Both the position numbers and the translations under genes were made by a program. From Ancistrus triradiatus (Eukaryota > Chordata > Actinopteri > Siluriformes > Loricariidae): DNA of 64,000 bases. The stretch lies in NCBI GenBank assembly GCA_025084515.1, contig JAJAGP010000094.1:744001-808000 (forward strand), written 5' to 3'. This document shows, one piece after another, positions 33,785-45,796 of this stretch. How positions within the stretch are numbered: position 1 is the first letter of the stretch; each line of letters begins with the position of its first letter. The notes below the pieces were generated by a model that did no database searches, was not told the origin of the DNA, and worked only from the letters and a program-made list of their open reading frames with translations.

Positions 33785-35025
33785 GGTCTACCTGGAGAAA
33801 AAAATAGCAAATTCAGATATTCAAATGGACCACATCATGCTCCAAAAAAAACTGGAGTTGCTTGAATATAAGGTAAAGGTGGGTATAGGTGCTGTGGGTG
33901 TATAAATATGAATGCTCGTACTAAAGAATAAGGAAAAGGAAACTACTTGGCATTTTTTTTCTTGAAATAGCAAAATGGAAATGAGGTTCCTTCTCAGCAT
34001 CTATTTGGGGTATGGGAGGGTTTTGCTTTCCTCTGATGGTGGCAATGTTATGCATACGACTATGTCACATGGATTGATTCTAAGCTTCTGAAGGCACTGG
34101 AACCAAACGTGATCTCACTATGCTATGCAGCCAGTGTATAGAATGAGGAAGAGAAGGGCTAGAAATGGCAGACAAAAGGACTGCACGGAGGCATACTCAA
34201 AAATAAAAGATTCCACAAACAACCAGATTAGGAGCTAGACGCTACAAGCGCACGGTGCTTATAGCCAAAACGAAAAGGACACTAAACAAAACAAAAAAGA
34301 AAGGATTTGTTAGAGGGAGCTGACATAAGGAGTTGGAGTAGACTCCGAGAATGATTTGTGAGTCTAAAGGCAATGCAATGCAATGGCGATGAGCCGGGCT
34401 CATGAGAGCAAAAGAAAAACGCTGAGAATCACACAGGGGTTGAATGTAGGGAGCGGCGAGCAACAAGAATGCGCGATTGTTAGTGCAAGCTTACATTGTC
34501 GAGGTTTAATCAGTAGTTACATCGAGGATCAAAGTGGAAGCTCATGTCATTTCAGCAATGGATGGATGCCTGCAAAACACAGCGAATGGGAAACAAAGCA
34601 AAAAACTATCGCTAGTATAAACTCATGAGTGCAGAGTATAATCAATGAATGCTTAGAGGATAGGAACGGAAGCTTGCTTTGCTATGGAAATGAAGCTGAC
34701 ATTGCCAAATAGGCCCTATTTTACCTCAGACCTTGCGATCTTGCATCAAGGCCCCTTTTCAAAGGAGCTCTGATACCGTCTATACCTAATACCTCATGCT
34801 TCAGCATTACAATACTAAGGGTACGATGACAGACATTGCACTTAAACCATCTTATTTAGGCAGGAGAGAAGGTGCCTCTCATCAGGGATCATTAATGACA
34901 CACCATCTGGGCGCTGCTGACGCATGCGTGCTGGGGCCTGCCATCTTAGTCCCAGCATGTTTTTTGAGCCACTGCTGCCCTCCAGTTCCAGGCCACAATA
35001 CTGCACGTTTCCAAGTAGTAATCAT
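33785..35025. other. Unassigned; faint coiled-coil peptide at 33785-33875
   Basis: The + translation 'QMDHIMLQKKLELLEYK' followed by gtaaag looks like a coiled-coil exon end, as in Myb/SANT-like proteins carried by Harbinger elements, but it is too short to assign. 34240-34740 is somewhat richer in CpG and unassigned. Confidence 0.25.
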
Positions 35026-35558
35026 TACGCTGAGAGAACGCTGAGAGAACTGACGCGAGGATTGCGAGGATCTGGCAACCCAGACTGATCCGCGGTTGCA
35101 CACAGGACGCCGTTTCGTAGCTGCTAGCAGCTTATTTACCTTTGATATATTTTAATTCCCGATCGCATCTGTATCATATATAATCGTATATATAGTAGGT
35201 TTTTACAACATCTTAATCATTTTATTCTCGTACCGGCGGATTATATTTTTTTTGCCGCTAATCGTTATTTAGTAATTTTACAGGTATACCGGCTTGTGTT
35301 TGCAGTAGTTAGCCATTAGCTAATAACCAGAGTTGCGTCTTCTTTTGCAGTAGTGTGTGATTTTATAACTTTTTACAGTCTTTTCCCACTTTCTTTCTGA
35401 GACTTAGTTTTTTGTGACGTTTTGTGTTGACTTAACTTGTATTAACGCTTTAATCGAGCATTGCATTGGACCATCGGCTGCAGCTGAACCATATCTTCAC
35501 TCGGCACCCCACAACACCATCCGAAGCTAAGCACCTTTAATTCATTAATTGTACTAAC

Positions 35559-36460
35559 ATGGCTTCTGCTGTGCTTGTTCTGTGTTGCCGAGTGTGGGCA
35601 TGTTTAGCTATTTTTCCTCCGTTCATTAGTGTAAATTTTTACTTGTTGATAGGTTGTAGGCTTGTAGCCAGTCTGACGGAGAAGATTGTAGTTTTAGAGG
35701 CGCGCATCCAGACATTAGAGAAGGCTAGCTCAGCTCCTAGCTTAGCAGATCTGGATGCCAAAGGCGAAGTTAGAGCCCCCGGCAGAGTCCTCGCAGCAGG
35801 GCAAGTGGTGGGTGACGGTTCGGAGACGTAGTCGTAAGGCCAGTCCACGAGAGCACCACTCTTTACCTGTTCACGTGTCCAACAGGTTTGCCTCCTCAGT
35901 GAAACACCCACTGAGCAGCCTGTGAAAGAGCTTCTGGTCATAGGTGACTCTATTTTACGACACGTAAAACTTGCTACCCCTTTAGGGACACCCACAGCTA
36001 GAGTTCTCTGTATCCCCGGAGCCAGAGTGCCGCGACATTGTAAAACGAGTCTTTGGTGAACTCGAGAGCCGCAGATTTCTGTAGGATAGTTGTTCATGTA
36101 GGGGCTAATGATATACGCCTTCGTCAGTCAGAGGTTACTAAGGCTAATTTTGTAGAGGTCTGGTTAGCGTGGCGAAGGTGATGTCCGATGCTGTATAGTC
36201 TGCTCTGGCCCCATCCCAATGCGGCGAGGTGACCAAGCCTACAGCAGGTTATGGGTCGCTGAACTGCTGGCTGTCCAAGTGTGGTGCTCTGAAAAAACAA
36301 CGTGGGCATTATAGACAACTGGACAGCCTTTGAGGATAAGCCTGGCCTTTTAGGATGGGACGGTTGGTCCATCCCACTCATGAGGGTGCGCTGCTCTCAT
36401 CTCCTGCAACATTGCCCATAGTCTTATGGCCCGATTGGTTAGGGGCTGACTATCCAGAGC
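35559..36460 (+). pseudogene. L2 ORF1: zinc finger, coiled coil, SGNH esterase
   Basis: The ATG at 35559 opens 'MASAVLVLC'. The heptad region 'SLTEKIVVLEARIQTLEKAS' is at about codons 37-56. After shifts come 'VIGDSILRHVKLATPLGTP' (block I with the nucleophile Ser intact, about 35938), 'VHVGANDIRLRQSEVTKANF' (about 36090, block III), and 'WDG' about 36357 then a shifted His block. The esterase is more intact at block I than in copy 1. CR1/L2 ORF1 esterases are known in vertebrate LINEs; their role in retrotransposition is unsettled. Confidence 0.85.
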
Positions 36461-36734
36461 AGGGGGTCAGGCAGCAGACAGACCGGCTTAACCAACTGTC
36501 TGCTGCTGTAGCCATTGCACCGTCACCCAGAACCCACATTATTGAAACTGTGTCTGTTACTCGCATCTGCCCTAAACGTAAACGCTCTCAAAAAGTCTGT
36601 TTAATAACCTCATTAGTATAAACACAGATAGCTGCCAAGACAGAAATAGGAAACATTAGACTAAAGCTTTAGGACTACTTAACCATAGATCCACTTACAA
36701 ACAAAGCAGTGATTGTAAATGAAATGATCACTAG

Positions 36735-39600
36735 GATAAATGCTTACACGCTCTGTCTCACTGAGACTTGGATTAGACCTGATGAATATTTAGAGCCCTT
36801 AAATGAAGCCTCACCTCCTGGATACAGTCATGCTAGTCGCCCTTGTCCTAAATGGTCGGGGGGGAGGCCATAGCCAACAATTTTGACAAGAAGAGTTAGG
36901 TGTTACAGCTAAATCCCATTACAAGGCTAATTCTTTTGAAATACTGATTCTTAATGTGACTGATCCATCGTTATGGAAGTCAAAAACCACACTCTTTTCA
37001 GCTTATCACTATTTACCGCCCGCTTGGTCCCGTGGACTCCTGCTTGTGTTTCTTCAGGAATTTGCTAACTTTCTTTCTTTGCTTACTACTGTCAACAGAT
37101 AAGGCTTTAATTGTAGGTGATTTGAATATTCACTTTGACAATGAGCAGGATCCACTTAAAATTGCTTTTTCGAATCCATCTTAGAATTCCATGGGTTATC
37201 ACTCAGTGTGATGGGATCAAACCCACCGCTGTAATCATTACTTTAGATCTAATATTAACATTTGGTATCAATATAGATAACCTTGATGTTTTCCCGCCAA
37301 AGTGATGATTCGATTTCAGACCACTATCTTTTAGTATTTGAGCTATCTCTAATAAATAAAAATCCTTCTGCCTCGTTATCACACCAAAGCGCACTATCAC
37401 ATCTGCTATACTCCAGCTGTGTTTATTAAAAACCTACCAGATTTAAAATTTAATACACCTACGGAGACAAATCATCTTGAGTGTGTAAATGAGCAATTAG
37501 AATGTGTGCTTCGCTCAACCCTGGACACGACTGCCCCTGCTAGGCTCAAACGTATTAGGGAAAAAAGGCTAGCACCATGGTATAAATGACCACACCCCGT
37601 ACCTTAAAGCAAAGAACACGGCATTTAGAGCGGCAAGTGGAGACATAGTAAATTGGAGGTGTTAAGATTGCTTGGAGGGACAGCATGCCAGAGTATAAGC
37701 ATGCCCTCACTAAAGCTAAAGTTGAATAATTCTCTTCAATCATAGAGAAAATAAGAATAATCCAAGATTTCTCTTTAATACAGTCTCCAAATTAACAAAA
37801 AACCCCACAGGAAAGTGACTCTTCCCATTCTGTGTAAATTTAACAGTAATGATTTCATGACTTTCTTTAATGATAAGATAAAAAAACATTAGGCATAAAA
37901 CTCAATGCTCATCAACATCACCAAACTGTTCAGCAACCTTCCAGATGCAGCACTAGTGAAGACATCTGTTCAATTAGCCCGTAAATCAAGATTAGAATCT
38001 TTTCCCCCAATTACTAATACTGAAATCTATCCGCACTGATCAGCTCGTCTAAGTCATCAAACATGTTTGTTAGATCCAATTCCTACACGTCTACTCAAAC
38101 AAGTATTACCTAGTGTTATAGAGCTAGTGTTAGTTATTTTAAATTCATCCCTTACCTTAGGTTATGTGCCCAAATCCTTTAAGTCTGCCGTTATCAAACC
38201 ACTGATTAAAAAAGCCAATCTTTGACCCTTGGTGATTCTAATTATAGACCAATTTCAAAATCTACCGTTTCTGTCCAAAATCTTAGAAAAAGCCGTCTAT
38301 CAGCAGCTCTGTAGTCACCTCCAAAGGAATGAAATTTATATGAAACATTTCAGTCTGGCTTCAGGCCCCCATCATAGTACTGAAACAGCATTACTTAGGG
38401 TAACTTAATGACTTGTTAATGTCCTCAGATAAGGGATGTGTTTGTGTTTTTTCTTGTTTCTGTAGATTTTTAAGTGCAGCATTTGACACTATAGATCATG
38501 ATGTTTTACTAAAACAGACTAGAAAATACTGTAGGTATAAGTGATCAGCACTTTTCTGGTTTAAATCCTACTTAACTGACCGGTACCAGTTTGTTCATAT
38601 AAATAATCTAAGATCTAAGCTCTCAAAAGTGAAGTATGGCGTGCCTCAGGGGTCAGTGCTTGGCCCGCTTTTTTATTCTCTCTGTACATGCTGCCACTAG
38701 GCTCAGTTATCGTAAACATGGCATTAGTTTCCACTGCTATGCAGATGATACACAGCTGTACATATCAACCAAAAACTAATGACAGCCTTACAATCAACAA
38801 AATCGAGGACTGTGTAAAGGAAATAAAAGATGGGATGTTATTTAATTTTCTCTTACTTTAACTCAAGATAAAACTGAGGTGCTATTAGTGGGACTCAAGG
38901 CTGTGAGAGACAGGTTAGCTACATCTATCCTAAATCTAGATGGCTGTCCAGTATTGCCCCGTCCGTCTGTAAAAAAACTTAGGGGTCACATTTGATTCAG
39001 ATCTCTCCTTTGTTGCGCACATTAGCAGCATCACTCGAATGCTTTCTTTCAATTACGTAATATCGCTAAACTTAGAAATATCCTCTCTTTTAATGATGCA
39101 GAAAAACTTTGTTCATGCGTTTATAAACCTCAAGGTGTATTACTGTAACGTAAAAAAACTCTTACTTACTGGATGCTCTAGTAAATCTATAAATAAACTT
39201 CAGTTAGTTCAGAATGCAGCTGCCCGAGTGCTAACTCGAACTAGAAAAATTTGATCATATCATCCTGTTCTATCATCACTGCACAAAAAAACTGGTTACC
39301 AGTCAAATTCCGCATTGATTACAAAATACTTTCTTATAATTATAAAGCTCTACATGGCCTGGCCCCACATTATCTGAGTGACCTCTTAGAGTTTTACAAT
39401 CCAACTCGAGTCTACTTCGTTCGCAGGGTGCAGGAGTTCTTTTAGTTCCTAGAATTAAAAAAGTCACAGCAGGGGGGAAAGGCTTTCTCATTACATGGCC
39501 CCCCAACTATGGAATAAACTTTCACACTTTCGTTCGAGATTCAGACCACCCTCCAAAGTTTTAAGTCTAGGCTCTAAAGACATACTTATTTACGCAGGCT
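36735..39600 (+). pseudogene. L2 ORF2: endonuclease and reverse transcriptase
   Basis: Endonuclease: 'LCLTETWIRPDE' (Glu, about 36755), 'ASPPGYSHASRPCPKW', 'IVGDLNIHFDNEQDPLK' (37110-37160), 'SDHYLLV' region near 37315. RT: 'YRPISKST' (about 38245), 'AAFDTIDHDVLL' (about 38478, first Asp), 'GVPQGSVLGPLF' (about 38640), 'HCYADDTQLYIST' (38731-38770, YADD pair), 'LQLVQNAAARVLTRTRK' (39195) and 'YKALHGLAPHYLSDLL' (39342-39390), the typical L2/CR1 C-terminus. Roughly ten frameshifts. The motif order is complete, so this was a full ORF2. Confidence 0.9.
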
Positions 39601-40112
39601 TTTGACTAGATTTAGACCAGGTTTGCATGGGTCTTGGGTTGCTGGGGCCGGAGTCTGGAGTCATGTCTGGCCTGCCTGCCTTATCCGCTTGCGGGAGTGT
39701 CGAGTGGGCGGTCTGGCTGAACTGGGCTTTGGTCCTCGTGATCTTGACTCATGCATCCTTGCCTTAGAATAAGGGCAGAGCTGGGGGTTCATAGTCAAAG
39801 AGTCTTATGGTGATCAGAGACGTTGGGTTGCTGTCTTCTGCCGCTCGTGGGGTTGCCAATGTCTCATGTGATCCCTCTTCGCTTGTGTTTCCTACCAGTT
39901 CTCCTCTTTCTAGCTTTCTAGTTTTATGCTGCTATAGCTAATGCTGCCGGGGGGTCTCATGCTACACTTGGCATCAGTGATTGACATGGCATCAGTGATT
40001 GTTAATAAACACTGTGCTCTTAATCAATAACAATTACATTTTCTGTTTTCTCTCCGAGCTGTGTGTTCCGGCAGTTCCGGCCCCACACATGATCATCTGA
40101 TGGAGCTCCACT

Positions 40113-40362
40113 GTGCATAATTCACATTTTATTCGACCATGACTCCATGACTTTAGTTTCGCTCTTAGATTTATCATCATACCCGGGCCACTTAATGCCG
40201 ATGTGAATACTTCACATTTTATTCGAAACTTTGACTCCATGAACTGTACTTTCGCTCTTAGATTTATCATCATACCCGGGCCACTTAATGCCGATGTGCA
40301 TACTTCACATTCTATTCTTACTTTGACTCCATGACTTTAGTTTGCTCTTAGATTTATCATCT
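40113..40362. repeat. ~93-bp tandem repeat in L2 3' UTR
   Basis: About 2.7 units sharing 'cttcacatt', 'gactccatga', 'ctcttagatttatcatcata' and 'cccgggccacttaatgccga'. It lies just before the conserved 3' tail. The single-unit ancestor can be inferred from the last partial unit. Confidence 0.85.
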
Positions 40363-40670
40363 TATGCCGCCCAGGAGGTTGGGTCCCTTTTTGAGTCTTG
40401 GTCCTCCCAAGGTTTCTTCCTAGAACTAGGGAGTTTTTCCTTGCCACTGTCGCCCTAGGCTTGCTCAATTTGGGATTGGACGTAGTTATTAGGAGATAAT
40501 CTAAACTTGTAAAGTTGCTTTGAGACAATGCTCCATTGTAAAAAGCGCTATATAAATAAATCTGACTTGACTTGACTTGACTAATCACACAGGGGGTTGC
40601 AATTATTTAAAATTAAAACAATGTAACATGACTGTGAACCACACTCCTAGCAAAAGTGCCACAGGCTTAC

Positions 40671-40830
40671 CCTGATCAATTTTATTCTGTAGTGCAGACT
40701 CCTGAAAAATACTCAAATCATGCACAGAGCCTGGCCATTTGGCTTCAACATTTGTAATGATGTGAGTAGCATCACACATGATCTTGATGGAGGAGAACAG
40801 TTGCAGAACATGAAAGTTGTAGAACATGTA
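40671..40830 (-). pseudogene. PIF/Harbinger nuclease exon (HARBI1-like)
   Basis: The frame reads 'IKIMCDATHIITNVEAKWPG' and 'SVHDLSIFQESALQNKIDQG': the block around the first catalytic Asp of PIF/Harbinger DDE nucleases (CDA-x-x-G/T ... WPGSxHDxxIF). It ends precisely at a good donor (gg|GTAAGC on minus, 40670-40665), so the exon border is preserved. The remaining exons are not found nearby. A fragment of a DNA transposon nuclease or a decayed HARBI1-related copy. Confidence 0.8.
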
Positions 40831-41530
40831 TTAAATGTATTAAATGACTTTTTTATAAAAAGTACATATTTTTAAAGATTATTATTGTCACCACCTGTAT
40901 ATTAATGCTATGGAAGGTGCTGTTATATTAATAACTACATTAATGTATATTAATGCTGTTACATAATCTCCTTAATTTTATGCAGATGCTTTAATGGGAA
41001 CGTGGATTCCCATTGGATCCATGCAGCCAGTGATCCTTGGAAATCCTGAAAGATCAAATGGTGTAGAGCTCTTTATCTATTAATTCCCAACTGTGTTTGA
41101 TCCTCTTCTTTTGTATTCTTTGTTAATAAAGACAAACCTGTAATTCCTATTTGATGTTCCTTACAATTTATGCCCAGGGAACACCACAAAATTGTACAGC
41201 AAGAATATCAATGGTAGGCATGCTTTTCCAACTGACATACATTTGCCTTGCTGATATGTTCAGTCCATCCTACATTGTATAGGAAAGGTCCAGTGCCAAA
41301 AAACTAAGAACAGTGCATAAAGTCTGCGAAGAAGTAAGGTCTGATCCATGATGCGTAATATTAGAAATGTGGACCTTAATAACTGACAGTAAGATTTGCG
41401 GAGATAAGCTAAACTGGGATGTCTAATCAGGGTCTAATTACTTGTTCCTGATGAAGAACTCTGAGAATAATTTGTGCTTCCATATCCACTGGATTCTCGA
41501 GAAAAGGACAAGCCATGTTCGCATACGTAA
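40831..41530. other. Unassigned AT-rich DNA
   Basis: Contains a small imperfect duplication around 'tatattaatgctgttata' (40898-40965). Nothing else recognised. Confidence 0.3.
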
Positions 41531-42010
41531 CGTGTAACGGCTACAGTAACTGATACTCACTTTCTTTAATCTTGGTTTCTGGAGCAGAAAACCTTAGGTT
41601 TCACAAATTCTGAGTTCACGTACCTGGTTTAGTCACTTAACCCGCTTTCTGGAATACCTCCCTGGTCTCTGTTTTCTTGGTTCTTGTGTCTAGCGTGTTA
41701 CATGTTGACTGTAGTTCTTTGCTGGATTGTCTCTTTGTATAGCACATAGTCATATTGTATTCTTTGTTAGACCATTATTTGTTAGATTATTGTTTGCATT
41801 AGCATTTGTTGTTTGTATTAGCACTTTGTCTTAAATAGTTAGCACCTTAGCTCTTTGTTCCTTTGTATTAGCATAGTGTGTTCATTTTTGTATTGCCAGT
41901 TTGTATTCACCTTGTTTGTTAGCATAGCCTCTTTGCTGTTGTCTCTATTTTCACCCTTGATCTCACCTTGTCGACAACATGTCTATTGTTAATAAATCTA
42001 GTACACTGGT
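41531..42010 (+). mobile_element. Gypsy-type LTR, probable
   Basis: Starts 'tgtaacggctacagta' and has the pyrimidine-rich body with repeated 'ttagcatt'/'tgttagcata' typical of the fish LTRs at 23013, 51501 and 60610, then AATAAA at 41992. The 3' edge is unclear. A Pro/Ala-rich open region follows. Confidence 0.55.
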
Positions 42011-43330
42011 ATACTCACCATTGCTTTCATGATCCCAGCTCCAGCTCTCCCATACTCTGGCAAGATTCGACAGAGGAAGCGGCATGCTCCCCATGCTAGC
42101 TGCTCATTGGCCATGTTTGCTATTTGCTTGCTGTCACCACCACTTGCTAGCTACATAGTGGCACCAATGTGCACTTGCCAGCTTCATGGCAGGTCCAGTG
42201 TTCAGCAACTTCATGTAGGGTCCAACGCTTTCCAGCGCCATGCCATGTCTAGTACTTTCCAACTCTATATTGGGACCAACACCTGTCCAATCCCTGCTGA
42301 CCCCTGAAATATTGCCTATGACTGAAGCCCAATGGGCTTTATTGGATCTTGGGATGTCTCACTACCAGCAGCCCCTAAGACTCCTGATTTGTTACTTGAG
42401 ACCCTAATGACGATGCTCCTGAAGATGTCTACGCATGTTCTGATGCTCCATAGGACTTTAAGGCAGGTTTCAACACTCCTAAAGACATTCAGCTGGCCTC
42501 TGTGCTCCCAGTGATGGCTCCAGTGGTTCCAGTGACTGACACAGCACCAGTTAGACTGCTCAATCTGGTGCCAGTTCCAGCACCTGATGCGGTGCTAGCT
42601 CCAGTTTTTGACAGTACAGCAGCTCCATTGCCAGACATGGCACCAGCTCTGGTGCCCGACATGGTGCTCCGTATCCAGTATGGAGCTAACTCTAGTCCCC
42701 AGCACGGCACTACTGCTCATTAGCCGCACACAGATGCCTCTCACCTGTCACAGGCTAAACACTGGCAGGACCGCTCGCTAGCCACTCTCTGGTGCCACTG
42801 CTTGATTGCTGCATGCCAGCACCATCATCCACTAACTGCACATTGGTGCCACCACTCACTAGCTACATGCCAGTGCCACTGCTCACCAGCTGCACACTGG
42901 CACTACTGTTATCTGTCTGTTTGTTGGAACCCACTTCATTGTCTGCCCACTTCAGTGCCTGCATCAATACCAGCTGAGGTCCTGGATGTTATTGATCTAT
43001 CCCATGATGCAACTATGGCAGGCCCTGTCATTCTTGACACGATAATAACAGCTCCTATTGCTCCTGACATGCCCAGAATGAACCTTGATGTTTCAGCCAT
43101 AAATCTAATGGCTTCTGGGATGACCAATATGGACAAGACAGGCCTTGAGGTGCTGCCAGCAGCCCCTTCTCAGGCCAGCGCTGCCTCAGTTTCTCCAGTG
43201 GACTTTACTGTGCCACCTGCAGTGCCTGAGGCCATTGCTTTGTTGCCAATGGCTCAAAGGAATGACACAGGACCCTGTGTCACCAACTGCAGCCCCCTCA
43301 TCACTAAGGATGGCTCCTGGGACTCCAACA
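42010..43330 (+). pseudogene. Pro/Ala-rich tandem-repeat leader/gag-like region
   Basis: Downstream of an LTR. The + frames are rich in Pro, Ala, Val and Asp ('VPVPAPDAVLAPVFDSTAAP' at about 42560; 'IITAPIAPDMPRMNLDVSAI' at about 43045). Around 42180-42290 and 42720-42920, ~30-bp degenerate units ('ctagctacatgccagtgcca') recur. No zinc knuckle, protease or capsid motif seen. By position and composition it resembles the repeat leader at 46736-47517 and is probably a retroelement gag-like region. Function not recognised. Confidence 0.4.
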
Positions 43331-43332
<2 letters not shown>

Positions 43333-43407
<75 letters not shown>

Positions 43408-43410
43408 ATA
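43333..43410. repeat. (AT)n microsatellite
   Basis: About 39 AT units with one interruption. The Tc1 element to the right begins directly at its last TA. Confidence 0.95.
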
Positions 43411-44962
43411 CAGTGCCTTGCAAAAGTATTCGGCCCCCCCTTTGAACTTTTCAACCTTTTGCCACATTTCAGGCTTTAAACAAAGATATGAAATTGTAAT
43501 TTTTTGTGAAGAATCAACAACAAGTGGGACACAATCGTGAAGTGGAACAAAATTTATTGGATATTTTTTAAACTTTTTTTAAGAAATAAAAAACTGAAAA
43601 GTAGGGCGTGGCAAAAACTATTCGGCCCCCTCGCGTTAATAATTGTGTAGCGCCACCTTTTGCTGCGATTACAGCTGCAAGTCGCTTGGAGTATGTCTCT
43701 ATCAGTTTTGCACATCAAGAGACTGAAATGTTTGCCCATTCTTCCTTGCAAAACAGCTCGAGCTCAGTGAGGTTGGATGGAGAGCATTTGTGAACAGCAG
43801 TTTTCAGCTCTTTCCACAGATTCTTGATTGGATTCAAGTCTGGACTTTGACTTGGCCATTCTAAGACCTGGAACCATTCCATTGTAGATTTTGCTTTATG
43901 TTTTTGGATCATTGTCTTGTTGGAAGATAAATCTCCGTCCCAGTCTCAGGTCTTTTGCAGACTCCAACAGGTTTTCTTCCAGAGTGGTCCTGTATGTGGC
44001 TCCATCCATCTTCCCATCAATTTTAACCATCTCCCTGTCCCTGTTGAAGAAAAGCAGGCCCAAACCATGATGCTGCCACCACCATGTTTGACAGTGGGGA
44101 TGGTGCGTTCAGGGTGATGAGCTGTGTTGCTTTTATGCCAACAATAACGTTTTTGCACTGTGGCTAAAAAGTTCGAGCACCTTCTTCCACATGTTTGGTG
44201 TGTCTCCCAGGTGGCTTGTGGCAAACTTTAAAATGAGACTTTTTATGGATATCTTTGAGAAATGGCTTTCTTCTTGCCACTCTTTCATAAAGACCTGATT
44301 TGTGCAGTGTACGACTGATTGTTTGTCCTTTGGACAGAGTCTCCCACCTCAGCTGTAGATATCTGCAGTTCATCCAGAGTGATCATGGGCCTCTTGGCTG
44401 CATCTCTGATCAGTCTTCTCCTTGTTTGAGCTGAAAGTTTAGAGGGACGGCCGGGTCTTGGTAGATTTGCAGTGGTCTGATACTCCTTCCATTTCAATAT
44501 GATTGCTTGCACAGTGCTCCTTGAGATGTTTAAAGCTTGGGAAATCTTTTTGTATCCAAATCCGGCTTTAAACTTTTCCACAACAGTATCTCGGACCTTC
44601 TGGTGTGTTCCTTGGTCTTCATGATGCTCTCTGCGCTTTAAACAGAACTCTGAGACTATCACAGAGCACGTGCATTTATACGGAGACTTGATTACACACA
44701 GGTGGATTCTATTTATCATCATCAGTCTTTAGGTCAACACTGGATCATTCAGAGATCCTCACAGAACTTCTGGAGTGAGTTTGCTGCACTGAAAGTAAAG
44801 GGGCCTAATAATATTGCATGCCCCACTTTTCAGTTTTTTATTTCTAAAAAAAGTTTAAAATATCCAATAAATTTCATTCCACTTCACGATTGTGTCCCAC
44901 TTGTTGTTGATTCTTCACAAAAAATTACAATTTCATATCATTATGTTTAAAGCCTGAAAAGC
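43411..44962 (-). mobile_element. Tc1-type transposon, family C, near full length
   Basis: Left terminus 'cagtgccttgcaaaagtatt' inserted in a TA of the microsatellite. The subterminal segment 'gaagtggaac...ttcaca' is mirrored at 44870-44940. The right end lacks the last ~45 bp, ending in an abnormal 'gcctgaaaagcctgaaagg'. Length 1.55 kb, minus orientation. Confidence 0.9.
43715..44650 (-). pseudogene. Tc1 transposase, family C, Glu replaced by Lys
   Basis: Pieces on minus: 44620-44350 with the first HTH ('FGYKKISQALNISRSTVQAI'), 'RPGRPSKLSAQTRRRLIRDA' linker and second HTH; 44330-44165 'GLYERVARRKPFLKDIHKKS'; 44130-43950 'TVKHGGGSIMVWACFSSTGT'; then 'IFQQDNDPKT' (second Asp, about 43925-43900); and 43912-43715 'LEWPSQSPDLNPIKNLWKEL'. 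The catalytic Glu of PIEN is Lys here (AAG), and the first-Asp block WSDETK is deleted. Several frameshifts. Inactive. Confidence 0.9.
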
Positions 44963-44971
44963 CTGAAAGGT

Positions 44972-45200
44972 TCTACCATAACTATCTCTGCTCCCTGATC
45001 TAAGCCCTGTAGAAAACTTGTACAGAGAAGTGTGCCCAAGAGAGGATTTCAGATGATCTGGAGAGATTATGTAATTGTAAATGGTCTCAAATTCCCTGCA
45101 TTATATTTTTCAACCTCATAAGCTCCTACAGGACAACTCTGAGTGCTGTTTTATTGGCAAATGGCATTAGTACAAATTGGTAAATGGAGGGATGGAAAAA
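44972..45200 (+). pseudogene. Tc1 transposase C-terminal scrap
   Basis: A + translation near 44990 gives 'PDLSPVENLYREVCPRED' (the Glu motif of Tc1 transposases) and downstream 'EE/IWRDYV'-like and 'FPALYFST' remnants. It lies between families C and D and belongs to neither obviously. Confidence 0.6.
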
Positions 45201-45796
45201 ATTGCAGCAAAATATTACAAATAACTATTTCTTGATGAGGGATATTTTTTCTTAGATTTTTACCTCAAGCAAAGCTTGGACTTTTTTTGTTTATTTGGTT
45301 TGTTTTCAGTGTGAGATCACAAGAAGGTGAATTTCATATATACAGTGCAATCAGAAAGTCTTCAGTAATGCATATGCACATTTTGTTACTTTGAGGCCTT
45401 GTGCTAAAATACAGAAAATGGGGGTTTCCCCCATCATTCTGCATTCTCAATACGCCTTTATGGCAGAGTGGCCAGACAGAAGCATCTCCTCAGTAAAATC
45501 ATGAAAGCTTGCCTGGGGTTTGCAAAAAATGCACAGCCTCATACTCTGGGAGTGATTTTCGGCGGCTGGGACAACAAGACTGGTCAAGGTTGAGGTAAAG
45601 CTTAATGGAGCAAAGTAAAGAGAATGAAAACCTGATCCAGAGCACTTGGGACCTCAAACTGGGCTGAAGGGTCACCTTTCAACAAGACAATGACCCAAAG
45701 ACAATGCAGGGGTGGCATGTCCTTGAGTGGCCCAGTCAGAGCTCTGACTTGACTTGACATCTCTGGATTGACCTGAAAATGGGTGTCCATCAATGG

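Larger units (their letters stand above)
35030..40582 (+). mobile_element. L2/CR1-type LINE, copy 2, near full length
   Basis: 5.55 kb: 5' UTR (35030-35558), ORF1 (35559-36460), ORF2 endonuclease (36735-37290) and RT (37900-39600), long 3' UTR with a ~93-bp tandem (40113-40362), and the conserved 3' tail 'gccgcccagg...tttttccttgccactgtcg...aaaagcgctatataaataaa' ending in (CTTGA)n. That tail is the hallmark of fish L2 and is found alone at 45797-45950 and 56690-56877. Many frameshifts; inactive. Confidence 0.95.

Noticed and set aside
43145..43540. Long frames with Ile-Tyr runs
   Set aside because: Translation of the (AT)n microsatellite; the same applies to 814-1041.
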